Positions 1 to 12,832 of a stretch of 64,000 nucleotides of DNA are shown piece by piece; the stretch's first letter is position 1, and each line of letters opens with the position of its first letter. Where the stretch lies: contig NW_027464588.1 of assembly GCF_043290135.1 (NCBI RefSeq), positions 3,423,501 to 3,487,500 of the forward strand. The letters are read 5' to 3'. The notes below the pieces were generated by a model. The model saw only the letters and a list, made by a program, of their open reading frames with translations, did no database searches and was not told the DNA's origin. The translations under genes were made by a program, and so were the position numbers. Source of the DNA: Rhipicephalus microplus (Eukaryota > Arthropoda > Arachnida > Ixodida > Ixodidae).

Positions 1-170
1 CTGCGCTCAATCAGGGCCTGATGTGCATTAACAATGGCTCACCTACTTACCCCCGTGGCGCATCGTACAGCAGCTGTCTGGACGTATGTTTTGTGAGCAG
101 AAGTTTCTTGCCTACCACCTGTTGGTTCGTAGACGTTGAAACACATGGATGTGACCATCTCCCTACATAA
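1..170 (+). pseudogene. LINE AP-endonuclease, C-terminal fragment
   Basis: Encodes the last ~55 residues of an APE-type endonuclease that nicks target DNA for target-primed reverse transcription. The pieces 'SSCLDVCFVS' and 'GCDHLPT' match the S-x-LD and the S/C-DH active-site motifs of the family. The reading frame closes at 168-170 (TAA), as in the longer copy at 47,909-48,547. The cut on the left is the window edge, not a biological truncation. Confidence 0.8.
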
Positions 171-610
171 ATACACCTAAAATGATTCCGTCGTTCGACT
201 CCCCTGCCTGTGAAAAGCGTAGACTGGCCAGGATTCTAAGCTTCTGTGAATGCTCAGTGCGGGAACATTCAATCTATATCTGAAATAGAAAGCCTCATTG
301 CATCAGCCTTAGCAACGCATACGAAACTTGTGACTGTTTCGCTACCAAGATCACAACTTGACGCACAATATGAACACCTTCGCGCAATTTGTCACCGGAC
401 AGAGAGGAAACACAGGAGGACGAAATCGCCATCTCACCTATTTACAGCACGCCAAACACAACGACATGTATTGTGAGACCTTGATAAGCTCGATAGGCAA
501 CGGTGGAGGGTACTATGTGGTTCTCTTGATCCCAGAAAACCCCTGTCTCGATAATGGCAAGCTGTCCGAAGCCTTCAAACGCCCACGCAACAGTTGTCTC
601 TTTCTGAGCT

Positions 611-2118
611 TTGTCTTTAAAGCAAGGTCGACCTGAAGTAGAGGTTGCAGAAGATTACTGCCATTTACTCGTAGGTATGTCCTCCTCACCCATATCACCT
701 TCGTGTTTAGCCTCACCGCCATCCAGCGAAGATCACCTTGACTTGCCGTTCACAATGCACGAACTTGACGCTGCGATTTCTGTGTCCCGACGGTCATCCG
801 CACCAGGGCCTGCCGGAATTACTTATTCGGCGCTATATCACGTCAGCCAGGAAGCAAGTCAGGCTCTCTTGTCGTTCTACAACTCTACGTGGGAAACAGC
901 GACAGTCCCAGAGAGTTGGAAATGCAGCTGCATAGTGGCCTTACTGAAACCAGGCAAATGTTCACATGAGTTGTCTTCTTATAGAACCATTGCCCCAGCC
1001 AGTTGCATCGATAAGGTGATGGAACGCATGGTGCTGGCAAGATTGGAATGGCTGCTGAAGAATAATGTCGGCTTACCAGATCTTGTAAATGGCTTCCGTA
1101 GAGGTCGATCATCTATAGACGGTGTTGTAGACCTAGTTTCTTCTGTTGAAAAGGAAAGACAACGTCGAAGATTGGTAGGGGCTATTTTATTAGATATAAA
1201 GGGCACGTACGATAGCGTCCATTATGAGGTCATTCTTGACGCACTTGAAGACATCGGCGTAGGTGGCCAACTACACGCGTGGATAGTGAGTTCTCTCAGA
1301 GGACGTACCATTTTTATGTCGACATGTGACGGTGACACGGCCAGGCACCTCGTAAGCCGTGGAGTTCCGCAAGGCGCCGTCCTGAATCCCAAGCTTTTTA
1401 ACATAGCACTCATTTGCCTTGAATCTGAGCTTCCCGACGTTGTCAAAATCAATGCGTATGTGAACGACATATGCACATGGGCATCTGGAGCAACGCGAGC
1501 GAACTGTGAGCAAGGTTACAACATGGCACATCAATAACATCTAAGTACTTGCGTCGTCAGGGCCTGGAACTTTCAATTGCAAAATGTGTTGCATTGGCAT
1601 TTACAAAGAAATCAATGTCACGGTACCCAATCTTCGCTCACGGAGCAGTCATTCCCGCGGTCAAGCACCACCGTTATTTAGAGGTCGTCATTGATCGTAA
1701 CCTTTCCTGGTCAAAGCATGTGACTATGCTACGGAACAAACTAATCAGTTTTGTGTATGTTCTTCGTGTTATAGCAGGGCTGAGATGGGGCCCTTTTGAG
1801 AAAAGTCTTCTGCAGTTATACAAGGCATTGTTTGGGGGATATATACGGTACAGCTCACCTGTACTTTCCAGCAAGCGGGTAACGTGCCTTCGTACTTTAG
1901 AAAGCCTTCAGGCACGAGCACTGAGAATATGCCTTGGCCTGCCACGGTGCACGTCAACCTCTGGCACTATAGAGGAGTCCCGCACCTACCCTATACAGGT
2001 TTACACGTCCTGTGAGCCTCTTCGAGTGCACCTTCGTCTGCTGACCCGACATGCACAACACTCGTTGTCCTCGCTACAAGTGGACCGACCAGGCTGTACC
2101 TATTCGCGATGCCTCTAG
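611..2118 (+). pseudogene. LINE reverse transcriptase, copy A
   Basis: The RT domain is spread over two frames, 611-1,537 and 1,549-2,118. Readable motifs are 'SSAPGPAGITYSAL', 'SYRTIAPASCIDKVMERM' (typically Y-R-P-I-x-L), 'NGFRRGRSSIDGV', 'LLDIKGTYDSV' (first catalytic Asp) and 'SRGVPQGAVLNPKLFNIAL'. The catalytic box, usually F/YADD, reads YVND at 1,457-1,468, so one metal-binding aspartate is missing. A frame change near 1,535 separates the palm from the thumb part. Both this lesion and YVND are shared with copy B. Confidence 0.85.
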
Positions 2119-2138
2119 ACGCATAGACACATGATCCC

Positions 2139-3151
2139 TTCAGGCTTTGCACCTGTCGTAATCCCTGCAGTGCCTCCATGGACATAGACTAAACCGCTGG
2201 CATGCCTTCACATACATGGAATTTCACATAAGTCGCGTGTTTCTTATCTTGCCCTCAAGCAACTCGCCTTGGCACATTTGGATGACCGATACAGTGACTT
2301 TGTGCACATTTACACCGATGGATCCGTAACTTCATCCACCTCAGCTGCAGCCTTCGTGATCCCTTAACTCGGTATTTCCCGACAGTACAAATTAGATCAC
2401 TGGTCAGCTTCGACAGCTGCACAACTTGTTGCTATACAGGAAGCCTTAAAATTTGTGAATGACCAAGCACCGCCTAAATGGGCGATTCTGTATGATGCAA
2501 AATTAGCGCTTCAAGCTATCCATTCTTGCTCAAGAAGAGGCCAATTTTATGAGTTAGCGTTAGGAATCGTCCACGCACTTGATTACACTCCAATGGATTC
2601 CTGGACACTGCGGCCTGGTTGGCAACGAAACAGCCGATAGCGAAGCAAGAGCGGCAATATACAACACTCCCATGTACGTCAAGATACCGTATTCGCGAAG
2701 TGACGTCAACGCATTCTTGAGATTGCTCTTGCGTGAATGCCCTGCCACTTACTGGTCGCTACCAGATCACCGGAACAAGCGTTTGCGGGAAACAGACCCC
2801 AGTATGATCTTTCGTCTTCCAGATAAAATCAGCCGAAGACATGCAAATATACTGCACCGGATTCGCCTGGGCGTCGCATTCACTCGCCACTACACTAACC
2901 TAATCGGCCGTGCGGACTGCCCGAATTGTGAGCGCTGCCAAGTGTGCGAAACTTTAGCTCACATATTTTGTGACTGTGCATTATACGTGGTGCAAAGAAA
3001 AATGCTAACTACAACGTTAACAAGCATCGGACGAACGCCGTTAAGTGAAAGCCACATATTGTCAGCAATGAACGGCCAAACAGTGTCAAAAACTGGTACA
3101 AAGGCTGTTTTGGACTTTATAAAAAGCACTGGACTAGATACTAGACTGTAG
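2139..3151 (+). pseudogene. LINE RNase H and cysteine-rich tail, copy A
   Basis: RNase H that would remove the RNA template. 'IYTDGS' holds the first catalytic Asp, and 'QWIPGHCGLVGNETAD' (2,579-3,151 frame) the last His/Asp. Stops specific to this copy lie near 2,187 (W-T-stop) and near 2,367 (P-stop); copy B reads through both. A frameshift near 2,585 is shared with copy B. The C-terminus ends with 'CPNCERCQVCETLAHIFCDC', a zinc-finger-like tail usual for this kind of LINE. Stop TAG at 3,149-3,151. Confidence 0.83.
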
Positions 3152-3330
3152 GGTACTACGCTAAGTGGCTGCTGTACATACGCACCACCTCTTCTTGTCC
3201 AAATCATCACCCTTTATTACTCTTTCCTTCACCCTTCCCTTATCACCAGTGTAGAGTAGCAGGCTAGAGCGAACTAGCTCAGGCCGACCTCTCTGCCTTA
3301 TAGTAAGTTCTCTCTCTCTCTCCTTGCCTG

Positions 3331-4356
3331 CATAGTATAGCGAGCGAGTAAAAACTTTATTGTAGACCAAAAGTGGCAGAGGCTACAGGACCGGACGTGG
3401 CGCTAGCTCAGCCAGGTGGCTCCACAAAGGAAGGGGCCGGAAACTGAGTGTGATGCTTTGTAATACAATTCGACATGCCCCATTAAAAATTACCTCGTTT
3501 TTTTTCGCACGTTAAATCACAGTATAAATGGTACCTGTCGAGCCACCATGTTGTGCATGCGCAGAGCTTCCGTGTCCTGGAACTTCTTGGTCCCGTGGCT
3601 GGGCAGCGCCGGTGAGCGGCACATCACCACCATTTCTCCGCTCTCGTTCTGAAAGATTGAGAGCCGGATAACCGATGCGCGCCAAAGAAACATTCAGACG
3701 TCGAATTGGACAAAACGTGTCAAGTGACACTGAGAAGAAGTGGTTGCACTAAAGTTCTCTGGACGCCTGGCAGGGTACGGTATTAACACGTAATTCGAAG
3801 GTCGGTCGTCGGTGGGTTCTCCACCGATGATAAGTTACTTTTCTTTTTTTCGTCTTCCTTATTTATTTACTTCTACGTCAGAATCAGTACACATAGGTTA
3901 AAACCAAGAAGTTATGACCTCTTTAATTCATGCCCTTTATATAATATCCCCCACGTGGTCGAAATTTCTGGATTTCTCCGCTACTGCGTCTTTGATAATC
4001 ATATGGCGGTTTTGGGACGTTAAATCTCACATATAATTCATTCAATGATTTAAACCTTTTATAGTTGTGGCTTTAGCAACATTGGGTACCTAGATATTTG
4101 CAACTTCTTTCGTTTAAATTGGCAAACTTAAGGACAACTGTAACCAGTCACGATCCGTGTATCGTAATACGTGAAATTGGAAGGTTGAGAAGATTACAAT
4201 GTTGGAATACCTGCTCCAGTCTCACTTGTGCCGTCCGCGGTGGAGTTTGAGTGGGTCATTGTCAGTTTATTCCTTTATACGTTTATTCCTTGAGATGAAG
4301 TTTCGAAGAAAAATAAACTTATGCAGAGTGATTTAAATAATGTAGCCAAATACGTT
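3331..4356. other. Duplicated non-coding flank with SINE tail
   Basis: No coding sequence is seen. The stretch belongs to the direct duplication (partner about 51,734-52,759). It contains a 3' SINE remnant at about 3,948-4,050 and otherwise AT-rich unique-looking DNA. Confidence 0.6.
3948..4050 (+). repeat. SINE 3' tail remnant
   Basis: Resembles the last ~100 bases of the full SINEs at 16,437 and 59,321: shared blocks include 'gtcgaaattt', 'taatcatatgg' and 'gttttgggacgttaaa', ending in a degenerate 'attcattcaatg' tail. The tRNA-like head is absent. A matching copy lies at 52,350-52,450 inside the duplicated block, so the insertion predates the duplication. Confidence 0.75.
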
Positions 4357-7061
4357 ATTGAAGGTGCAACGTCGGTGTTGCGTCGGCCGCAGCGTGGGGC
4401 CGCCTGCTCCAGCACGAGCGGCTGATGGTCTGCTCGTGAGCTCCCGTGCACTTGACATCCTCCCCGAGGCGAGGTTGCATCGTCGCCGCCATCGTCTTCA
4501 GCGGGAGCGTGAGTGCCACCCGACGGAAATAGACTTTCGAGTAGTGAGGACGCGTGAGTTACTCGCGTACGCGTAAACATAAGGACTGTATGACTGAATT
4601 ATGAAGCCAGTGTGCTGTACAGATAGCTACAGTGTTGTGATTGTTTTGTGTGTGAAGTCTATAAATGTTTTTCCTTGTTCTTGTCTTTGGTTTCTGCGTC
4701 TGAGGGCCCGAGAACCACCACAAATAGTAAAAAACAAGAAAAAAATGAATCTAGAAAAATAATAAAAACTACGCAATACAGAAACAGAACATTGTTTGCA
4801 TAACGTAGAGGTAATAAAAAAGCAGAGCTCATTAGAGAACAAACTAGGCTAGATGATATTTAGCTGACATTAAGAAAGGAAGGTGTACCTGGGCAGATAA
4901 AGCAATGTGAAGCAGAGACAAGTGACGAGTTAAAAAGATTGGGTGGCTACGAAAAGATGAGGAAAATAGCTGAGAAAGGTAGAGGATTAACTTGGATGAT
5001 GAATTGAAAAATTTGCATGAAGAAGGCTGAATAAGGTTGCACAGGTTTGGTCCAATTGTTGGTAACTGGGGGAAGTCTTAGTACAACATTGGACATAAAG
5101 GCTGATATACAAATATGCAAGTGTTTTCGAGCAGGTGCACATCGCAAGTTGGTTTCAATAGCAATAGGTTAATCAACTCACATCGCAATGTTACTGTTTA
5201 CGTATTGTAGTTTTCTTACTAACTGCTTTTGGACAGGTTTGTAGCAACATAGAGACATATCTGGAACATTTAGCCGAACGATGTACCACAGTGCTCAACT
5301 CTCACGTTTATAACGACGGAGCATTATAGACATGAAATCCAAAAAAAATAAAGAAACTGAACCTAAATCTGGGAACTGTACAGCCATGTCCACGACTGTG
5401 CAGAGCGCATGCGCAGCCAACGTTGATCTGTGGCACCTTGCGGCAGTTGCGGGCTCCGAATCTATGGCCCCAGGAGCAGGCGTGGGCTAATAGACATGCT
5501 AGGTTGCTTTGCACGAAAGTGACATTGTTGAAAGGTATGCCTGTTTAACCGAAAAAAGATGGTCCGTCGGGGGGCTTTCAGCATTTGGATTCTGGAATAC
5601 AACGCATTTCGACTGGTAACACACGCGTGACCAGGCATGTTTTACTGTATCTGGCCAAGTATGATATGGTTGGCATTGCAAAAGTTCTTCAGCGTCAGCC
5701 ACTTCAGTTTCAAATTAACGCTCAGCGCATGAAGGAGGTCAAAAAATAAGTGCACCTGCCACCACAATTCGGGCTTTAAACTTTTTACTTACTTGTTAAC
5801 ACAACCAAATGAAGGCATGATTTCTCTGAAAAGCTATGTTCCAAAAGAAGTGAGTGCTCTTTTTTGGGAAGTGGCACCATAATTTGGTCATGGTAAGTAA
5901 GTACATGAAATCATAATTTGTGGCAGCAGGTGTGCTTTCTTAATCTGCTTCGTGCACTTTACTTCAGTTTACACCTGGAGTGGCTCGCACTGAAGACGTT
6001 TCGTGATACGAAGCGTTCACGAGCCCATATCACTGAGGCCGAATGAAACCTGAAGGTGAGGTATTCCCACTGGTTCCTATCTAAGAAGCCTGCTCACACG
6101 ACCTGGAAGGCCTCGCTGAGCTTGTAAATGTTCACATTGCAGAAAATTTACGCAAAGTAGTCAACAAAGGCCCGAAATTTAGCCTTAAACCTTTTTTGCT
6201 GCCTCACTAATTACTGGCATTGCACCAACGAATTGCCGCAAAAGCCTTGGTTGCAGTCAGGGACCATTGCTTACAAGACAGTGTCTAAGCTCTAGCCACA
6301 ATAGGGGAGAAACCTTTTTTTTTCGTCAGGAGAATCCTATGATGGGTGTTGTCATTTGTCAAGTGCAAAAATGTGTGTCTGTTTCAAGTAGCTAAAAGTA
6401 GTGGGTCCGTAGCAATGGATGTAGATTAGTGCAATTTCAAGGCAAGACAAGCAGTCTACATGAACTTCGTCAAGTTGAAGCTATCAAATCTTACGCCGTC
6501 CACAACGAACAAGAACAAAAATAGTAAACAAACTTTTACCCATCAAACAACTTGCATAATAAACAAATTAGAACATAAGCTTAATTTTGACTGTACAGAA
6601 AAAGCATTTAAGGTACAAGTTAAAGAAGTGCTAATGCAGAAAAACATACTTTTTGATGGATCCTAAAAAATACTGATGTTAGCAAATACTGATGTTAGCA
6701 ATGCTGGTAGTCGGGCGATGAAAATCTTGTACTGCTTGTATTTTAATAACTAAAATTTATAATGGTATGTATCACATGTCTCTAATGTTCTGGTCTGACT
6801 CCTTCGTGAGTGATTGTTATTTAAGTGTGTTATGTAGTAAGTATGTTACAAGATTTGTATGATCAGTCAGATTCAATGTAACATGATATTTTTGTCAGCT
6901 ATTCTTTGCTCTGTTGCTTCTTTTGTTCGTGAAGGTCTGGATGCCACGAAAGCTGATTTTTATTTTTTATGAATGAACTGTGTACAAGGGTGTTGGACCC
7001 TCTGTCAGGCTATATGCCTTTAGCCCCAACATCCTTTTGTTTCTTGTGTCTTGTACAAGAA
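4357..7061. other. No recognisable gene
   Basis: Begins at the break of the direct duplication. The short open frames here (under about 100 codons) show no domain that I recognise and no coherent splice pattern. A GC-rich patch at 4,370-4,570 stands out from the AT-rich surroundings. The frame at 6,460-6,666 (68 codons, Lys/Asn-rich) is the best of a poor set and remains unassigned. Confidence 0.5.
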
Positions 7062-7090
7062 AACAATAAAACAAATTTTGAAAAAAAAAA
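7062..7090 (+). other. Poly(A) signal followed by A-tract
   Basis: AATAAA is followed after about 14 bases by a run of ten A. This is the look of a genomic 3' end left by a retrotransposed transcript, plus strand. The upstream few hundred bases do not encode a recognisable protein, so the source (LINE 3' UTR or processed host transcript) is unknown. Confidence 0.4.
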
Positions 7091-7095
7091 CGATT

Positions 7096-10000
7096 TTCAA
7101 AACGCAAGGCCCTGGCTCTGAGTAAGTGCTTGGAACTTGCACAACAAGCACAGTCTATTGCATACTGCAACTAGCAAAAGAACACCCATTCTGTTCCTTT
7201 TTTTGACCGAGACACATAAGCCAGGTGTTTCATTCAGGACTATTGTGAGTGATTGAGGTATCTGGCGGCATGTGATAAGTCCGTTTTAATGAAGCAGCTA
7301 GACTCGGTTGCCATGAAAGACCTTTTTTAAACTGAGAATTTCCCATGCATCATCCACTTTCTTCAAAGAATCTTTCGATAGGGTACTTGTTCTAAATTGA
7401 TGTTGAGGAATTATTTTATTCCACCCTGCACGGTGAATTGTTTTCCTGAATAAGAAGTAGCAAAAACGACAGTGGTATTGATGCCTTCAGGAATGCCGCG
7501 GGCATAGCAGTATAAGCTTTTCTGGCCTTTTCAAGTTTTATGGTAAAGTTACCTTTATTATATTTTAAAATTAAATTTTATATTCAAAGACAAGGCGTTT
7601 GCATAGCTTCTTTTGTCGCTCCTTTGTTGTGCGATTTCTTATGTTTGACAAGAACCGTTATTATGGTGCAACAACATTTTATTTAGAGGGAGGTTTTGAA
7701 AAATCTTCGGTATGATGTCATTTTTTCATTATTTCAAAGGAGCTAACCACCGTCACATATTAGTCCACTGTCAACAATTCTTCAGCAAGCTTACGCAGAC
7801 TGTGAAAAGGATTTGTGTATACACATGTGTTGAAGGCTTGTGCCTTTTTGGAGTTTTTGGCTTGGTGCATTACCTCGCAAAGTCGTCATGGCTGTCGGCT
7901 TTCTTTGCTTAGGTGTACAAAATAATTGCTTCCATATGAGTTGACGCATTCCTAAATTGTGAAAAGGGCCATAGCTAAAGAATATCTAGAGTAATCATGT
8001 ATAATGTCGTGCTCACACGTTATGCAAAACACTTTTCGAAACCAATTGGATTGGTTGTTGGTTGTTTGTGGTTTCCTTCGCATGCTTCTTAATGCTGTAG
8101 CTGAGTCTCTCCTCCAGAATATCAAGAGAGAACACCACAGTACTGGAGTAGAGCAAGAGCGCAGAACATCGAGACCTGACGAATATGCACTCAGCTGCAC
8201 ACTACCTAAAAATTGTTTCAAACAGAGATGATGTGCCAATTCTTTTTCTGTGCCATGAAAATAGTCTGAGCTTCTCCATGTTTATTAGTATATTATCTGT
8301 TAGAAGCAGCGAAGGGGGGTACCACAAGAGGCACGCCAAGGAATACACAAAATATGTCAACAGGGTCGTTTATAAATTTCCACTATCCTACGGCAAAAAG
8401 CTAACGTTGGCCTGGCAAGAATATACGTGAATGAGTACGCACAGAAACTTGCTGTTTAATAATAAAGATGGGGCACATTTGTTGATGCATTACAACTCTC
8501 AAACTTATTAGCTGTGCCTGAATAATCTTCAGACTATCGGCGGAAGCAAGGACACAACTGCTCGAGAATGCGTTGATGCATTCTGTATAAAATCACCAGG
8601 TTCATTAGGTGTCAGTGATGCTTTATTGTCTTTCTAGTAGGAGAGAGCAAGTTTACAGATTGTGATTAGTTAGTATGCTCTCAATGTGAGCCTAGCTCAC
8701 TACACGCGTGTGTGCCTATAATTTTCGATGCAGGATATGATGAATAAACTGCCGAAAGTTTGAGCTCCCTTACACCCCTTCTCTCAATATTTCATCATGC
8801 AAAACAACCCTGTCTGTGTGGCTTACACAAGAATACGGACCAACTGGAATAACAAACAGTACTTCTAGCCTGACATTCGTGTCTAAGAAATTCGTAAGTA
8901 AAAATTTAACATAGAGGAGGGACACCATGTATGGGTGATGCAGACCAGGCAGACATGAGGCTATGACAAGTTACCAATACGCGATGACAAGGAGAATGAA
9001 TACAGCGATTGTGCGAGCATTCCAAGCTAAAAAAAGGCTAGGAGTGACCAGTGCCTCCTATCGCATAAGGCAATAAAAATAACAAAAGCAACCACTGTCA
9101 CCTCTGCCACCATCTGTAATGTAAGAACACTGCCAAAGGCCGCATCCATTGTCCTTTTGAACAGGCGTACAGCATGAAGCTCCATAAAAGTAAAGCTAGG
9201 GCACATAAACTCTTCACTGTGGTAGTGTCATAGCACATGCTCATATCTATTGCGGCCAACTTAGAAAAAAATCGCTGCTTTTTTGCCAAGTCGTTTTAGC
9301 AAAAGCTGCTTTAGGTCGGGTTTAGGACAACGTTACATCCTATGGATATTTGCTGGTGAATATAAATTCTTCGTTAGACTAGCAACTTCGTAAGGTGGTT
9401 TCGATAGATAGAATTGATTACTAATTATTAGTAAACATTATACTGTGAGGAGCCATGAAAAACTTGTAAACAGGGGGTGGATGCTGGAGACGATGTTTTG
9501 GCAAGTACAGTTGTCTTTTACAAGGCTGAACAAAATTTCTTCAAATTTTGTTCAGCGCAAGAAAAATTACATTATCATTGCGCCTATCCCAAGAAATGAA
9601 GTTATTTATTGTATAGAGGATCCGAGAAATGTAACTTCATGCTATTTATTATTGCGCGCACACATCAACGTAGACCGACAGCTTGTAACGTGCACAGACT
9701 GCTAAGCTTGGACAAATGTGCTAATCTGATAAGGAAGCAAACGTAACATTCTTTTGCTTTAAAAAACAACGCACAGGAAAGCCAGTAATAAGAATAAAGT
9801 GGCATTGTACTTTTTCAAGAATGAAAATTTCTTCAATTTTCTCTGTGGTACTTCAATTAGCAAGACCGAACATGTTCACATATTTTAACAAGGCGCACGA
9901 TTACGCGGTCAGAATACCAGAAGGGACAAATCACTCTTGTACCTGCGTAGTCGTGCACTGTGTTAAAATATGTTCAAGTACTGTCACCAACTGGCCTATG

Positions 10001-11340
10001 GCTTTCAGTCCTTCTATATACAAGCGTTTCTTTGCGGACGTTTCAATATAACACATCTAGTATCATTCAGCGAAGTCGATATAAAAGTATTGTTTTTCTT
10101 GTGCACTGCACGTTGCGTAATCACTGCGGAGATAATGGAATACCGCATGCCGCCAACGCGCTCGAGCTCGACCAGCGAAGCGGGATAGTTAGAGCGATGA
10201 AATGTGCAGTTATGACTACAACCCAAAGCTTTCTGCTAACTTATCGTGAACTTCACTGGTAGTTTCTGAATGGCGTCGTGGTTAAACAAATTTTGCGCCG
10301 TTGCGAAAAGTGTACGTGCGTTTTCTTCTCGATATTATTGTTTCGATCGCGCTGATGACACATCCATCATTCGAGTTTTATGAATTTCACATGGCTAGAG
10401 TCTGAGCGTGGCTATGATGAAAACGCTACTTTTTTGCGATGTTAAATACTTGTGCTCCGAAGTACCAACTCCATGTTCCTCACTGCGCAAGTAATGACGA
10501 CGGTGTAACATCTTTGCAAACCATCGCTAAGGTTAACATTCGGTCCCGTGCAGTCGCGATGGCGCTAATCGCTAGCGGCCTACTACTGTGGTAAATCCTT
10601 CTGGTAGGTTTGGCCCATACTACCTCGAAGTCCCATTCAGTTCATACGAATAATATGGTTTGTACGGTCCTTGGTCACAGGTTAATTATACGCAAGGCAA
10701 CGTTAATGCACGGTCAAGCAGCTGACACCACCCCCCTCCACACAGCGACAATAAAATGAGGTAGTGAGCATTTAGCAGTTCATGTTGTTTGGCACAATAT
10801 ACATTCATTTTACGATCAAGAGTTCATCTGGTGAATCTACGTTGGGGCGTACGTCCATGCGTCCTAACTTTTATTATGCGAATTCGCGGGCTGGCCATCC
10901 TGATCCTGAAGCCGTCTTGGAGCACACGGCTTGCACCTATAGCCCGCGAGCACTGCGAATAAATCAATCGGGAGTCACAAAGTGGCCCAATTTTCCGCTT
11001 TGGCTATCTACCACAAAGCCACGCATCTATATTTTTTTTTCTTTCAGGGTGTTTATTAAAGTGTGTAATAAAATGGGCAATAATGACACAAATAATGCAA
11101 ACAGTTTAGGACCGTAATACATAGCCTACAACTACTTCAAGCACTCACTTTATTCTAATGGCTATTCACATCAAGGACATTTATGAAAACCTAAACTTCA
11201 GCTAATCAAAGTGGATGATTGGGCCAGTTGGTGATGAATGATCTGAGTGTACTACGCGGTAGAAAACACGGACGGGAAAAAGACAAGGGCAAGCGCACAC
11301 TATCAACTGATGGTTTTCTCGTGCCATATTTTATATATTA
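7096..11340. other. AT-rich DNA without recognisable gene
   Basis: Only short frames occur; none shows a recognisable domain or conserved motif. No tRNA, SINE head or LTR pair was seen on reading either strand. It may be intergenic or intronic. Confidence 0.5.
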
Positions 11341-11361
11341 TTATGAAAAATAACGTATATG

Positions 11362-11363
<2 letters not shown>

Positions 11364-11412
<49 letters not shown>
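11364..11412. repeat. (TA)n microsatellite
   Basis: About 24 perfect TA units. It lies immediately upstream of the foldback element; a second TA tract follows that element. Confidence 0.97.
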
Positions 11413-11415
<3 letters not shown>

Positions 11416-11463
11416 GAAAGAAGTGTATACCTAAGGGCTCGTGTTTCCGTGTTCTAACACAAT

Positions 11464-11905
<442 letters not shown>

Positions 11906-11950
11906 GTTGATGGTGACCCGATAAAGAACACACAGCCCCGATCATCCCGC

Positions 11951-12832
11951 ATGGATCCCGCCGGCTCTACCACCAATCCTACCGGTCCTGACGCCCAAAA
12001 AGACGCCAGACCTAGCGGTGTTGCAGTCGCTGCAATTCAACATGTCAACCTGCCACCATTTTGGCCCAAGAGCCCCAGCACATGGTTTCTGCAGGTCGAG
12101 GCGCACTTCCGTCTACGGCAAATCACCAGCCAACAGACCAGGTACTGGAATCTGGTGTCCTGCTTACCTCCGGTCGTAGCCGACGACTTAGCTGATATTT
12201 TAGCGTCGCCGCACCCGAGCCATCCCTACGACACGTTGAAGGCAGCTATCATTTCCCGCAAGTCTGAGTCCGAACACAGCAGACTCCAACAGCTCATCAC
12301 GGCTGCCGAGCTCGGTGACCGTCACCCATCACAGCTCCTGCGACGCATGCGCCAGCTCCTTGGCGGCCCCTCCGCCCCTCAAGAGGAGAAGCTGTTACGT
12401 GAGTTGTTCCTCCAGCGCTTACCACAGAGCATGGTCCCGGTCCTCGTAGCTGCAGGAGATGTCCCATTAGACACACTCGCTGAAATGGCGGACCAAGTGG
12501 CGGACTACTCGCGGGCACATAGCCTCAACGCCGTTACCACACCGCCACCGGCCACCGCTGCAGACACGGCGCTCGCGAGCATCGAGAACCATTTGGACGC
12601 CCTTGTCAGGCGCCTTGATGACTTTGTACCTGCGCATCGTCGACTGTCATCCAGGTTCCAGATACACAGTCGCTCCTCGACGCCCCCACGTTCTCCGGAA
12701 CTTCGGCCACCCGACGCGCCGCGGGACGTTTCATCCTCAACCGTGTGCTGGTACCACCACCGATTCGGTGCCTCTGCTCGCAAATGCACTCGCCCATGCT
12801 CCTGGTCGGGAAATGCGACGACCGGCCACTGA
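11951..12832 (+). pseudogene. Gag of Mag-like element
   Basis: Start chosen at ATG 11,951 (M-D-P-A-G), after the LTR and primer site; an in-frame upstream ATG at 11,891 lies inside the LTR. The capsid part reads 'PFWPKSPSTWFLQVEAHF' and continues through 'LLRELFLQRLP', as in retrotransposon Gag proteins. Near the end is a zinc knuckle, 'CWYHHRFGASARKCTRPC'. The frame then closes at 12,832, while the homologous reading continues one frame over into the protease. Elements of this group often have a fused gag-pol frame, so I read this as a frameshift mutation; a programmed -1 shift is less likely but not excluded. Confidence 0.83.

Larger units (their letters stand above)
1..3330 (+). mobile_element. 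I-like LINE, copy A, 3' part
   Basis: Non-LTR retrotransposon with the order endonuclease, reverse transcriptase, RNase H, cysteine-rich tail. An RNase H domain after the RT is typical of the I group of LINEs. The window starts inside the endonuclease; the same element is seen further upstream in copy B (46,904 onward). The 3' end is put near 3,330, after a CT-rich tail. Stops and frame changes show that it is dead. Clade assignment is from domain order and motifs only. Confidence 0.85.
1..4356 (+). repeat. Direct segmental duplication, copy A (open at left edge)
   Basis: The sequence from the first base to about 4,356 is nearly the same as 48,378-52,759 in the same orientation. The match covers the LINE coding part, its 3' untranslated region and about 1 kb of unrelated flank with a SINE tail, and stops sharply after 'agccaaatacgttat'. 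Because flank beyond the LINE is included, this is a segmental duplication (or collapsed/duplicated assembly) and not two independent retrotranspositions. Copy A continues beyond the left edge of the window, so its true start is unknown. Confidence 0.93.

Noticed and set aside
5499..5702. 67-codon minus-strand frame as a transposase or host exon
   Set aside because: No catalytic motif, no zinc-finger pattern and no splice support.
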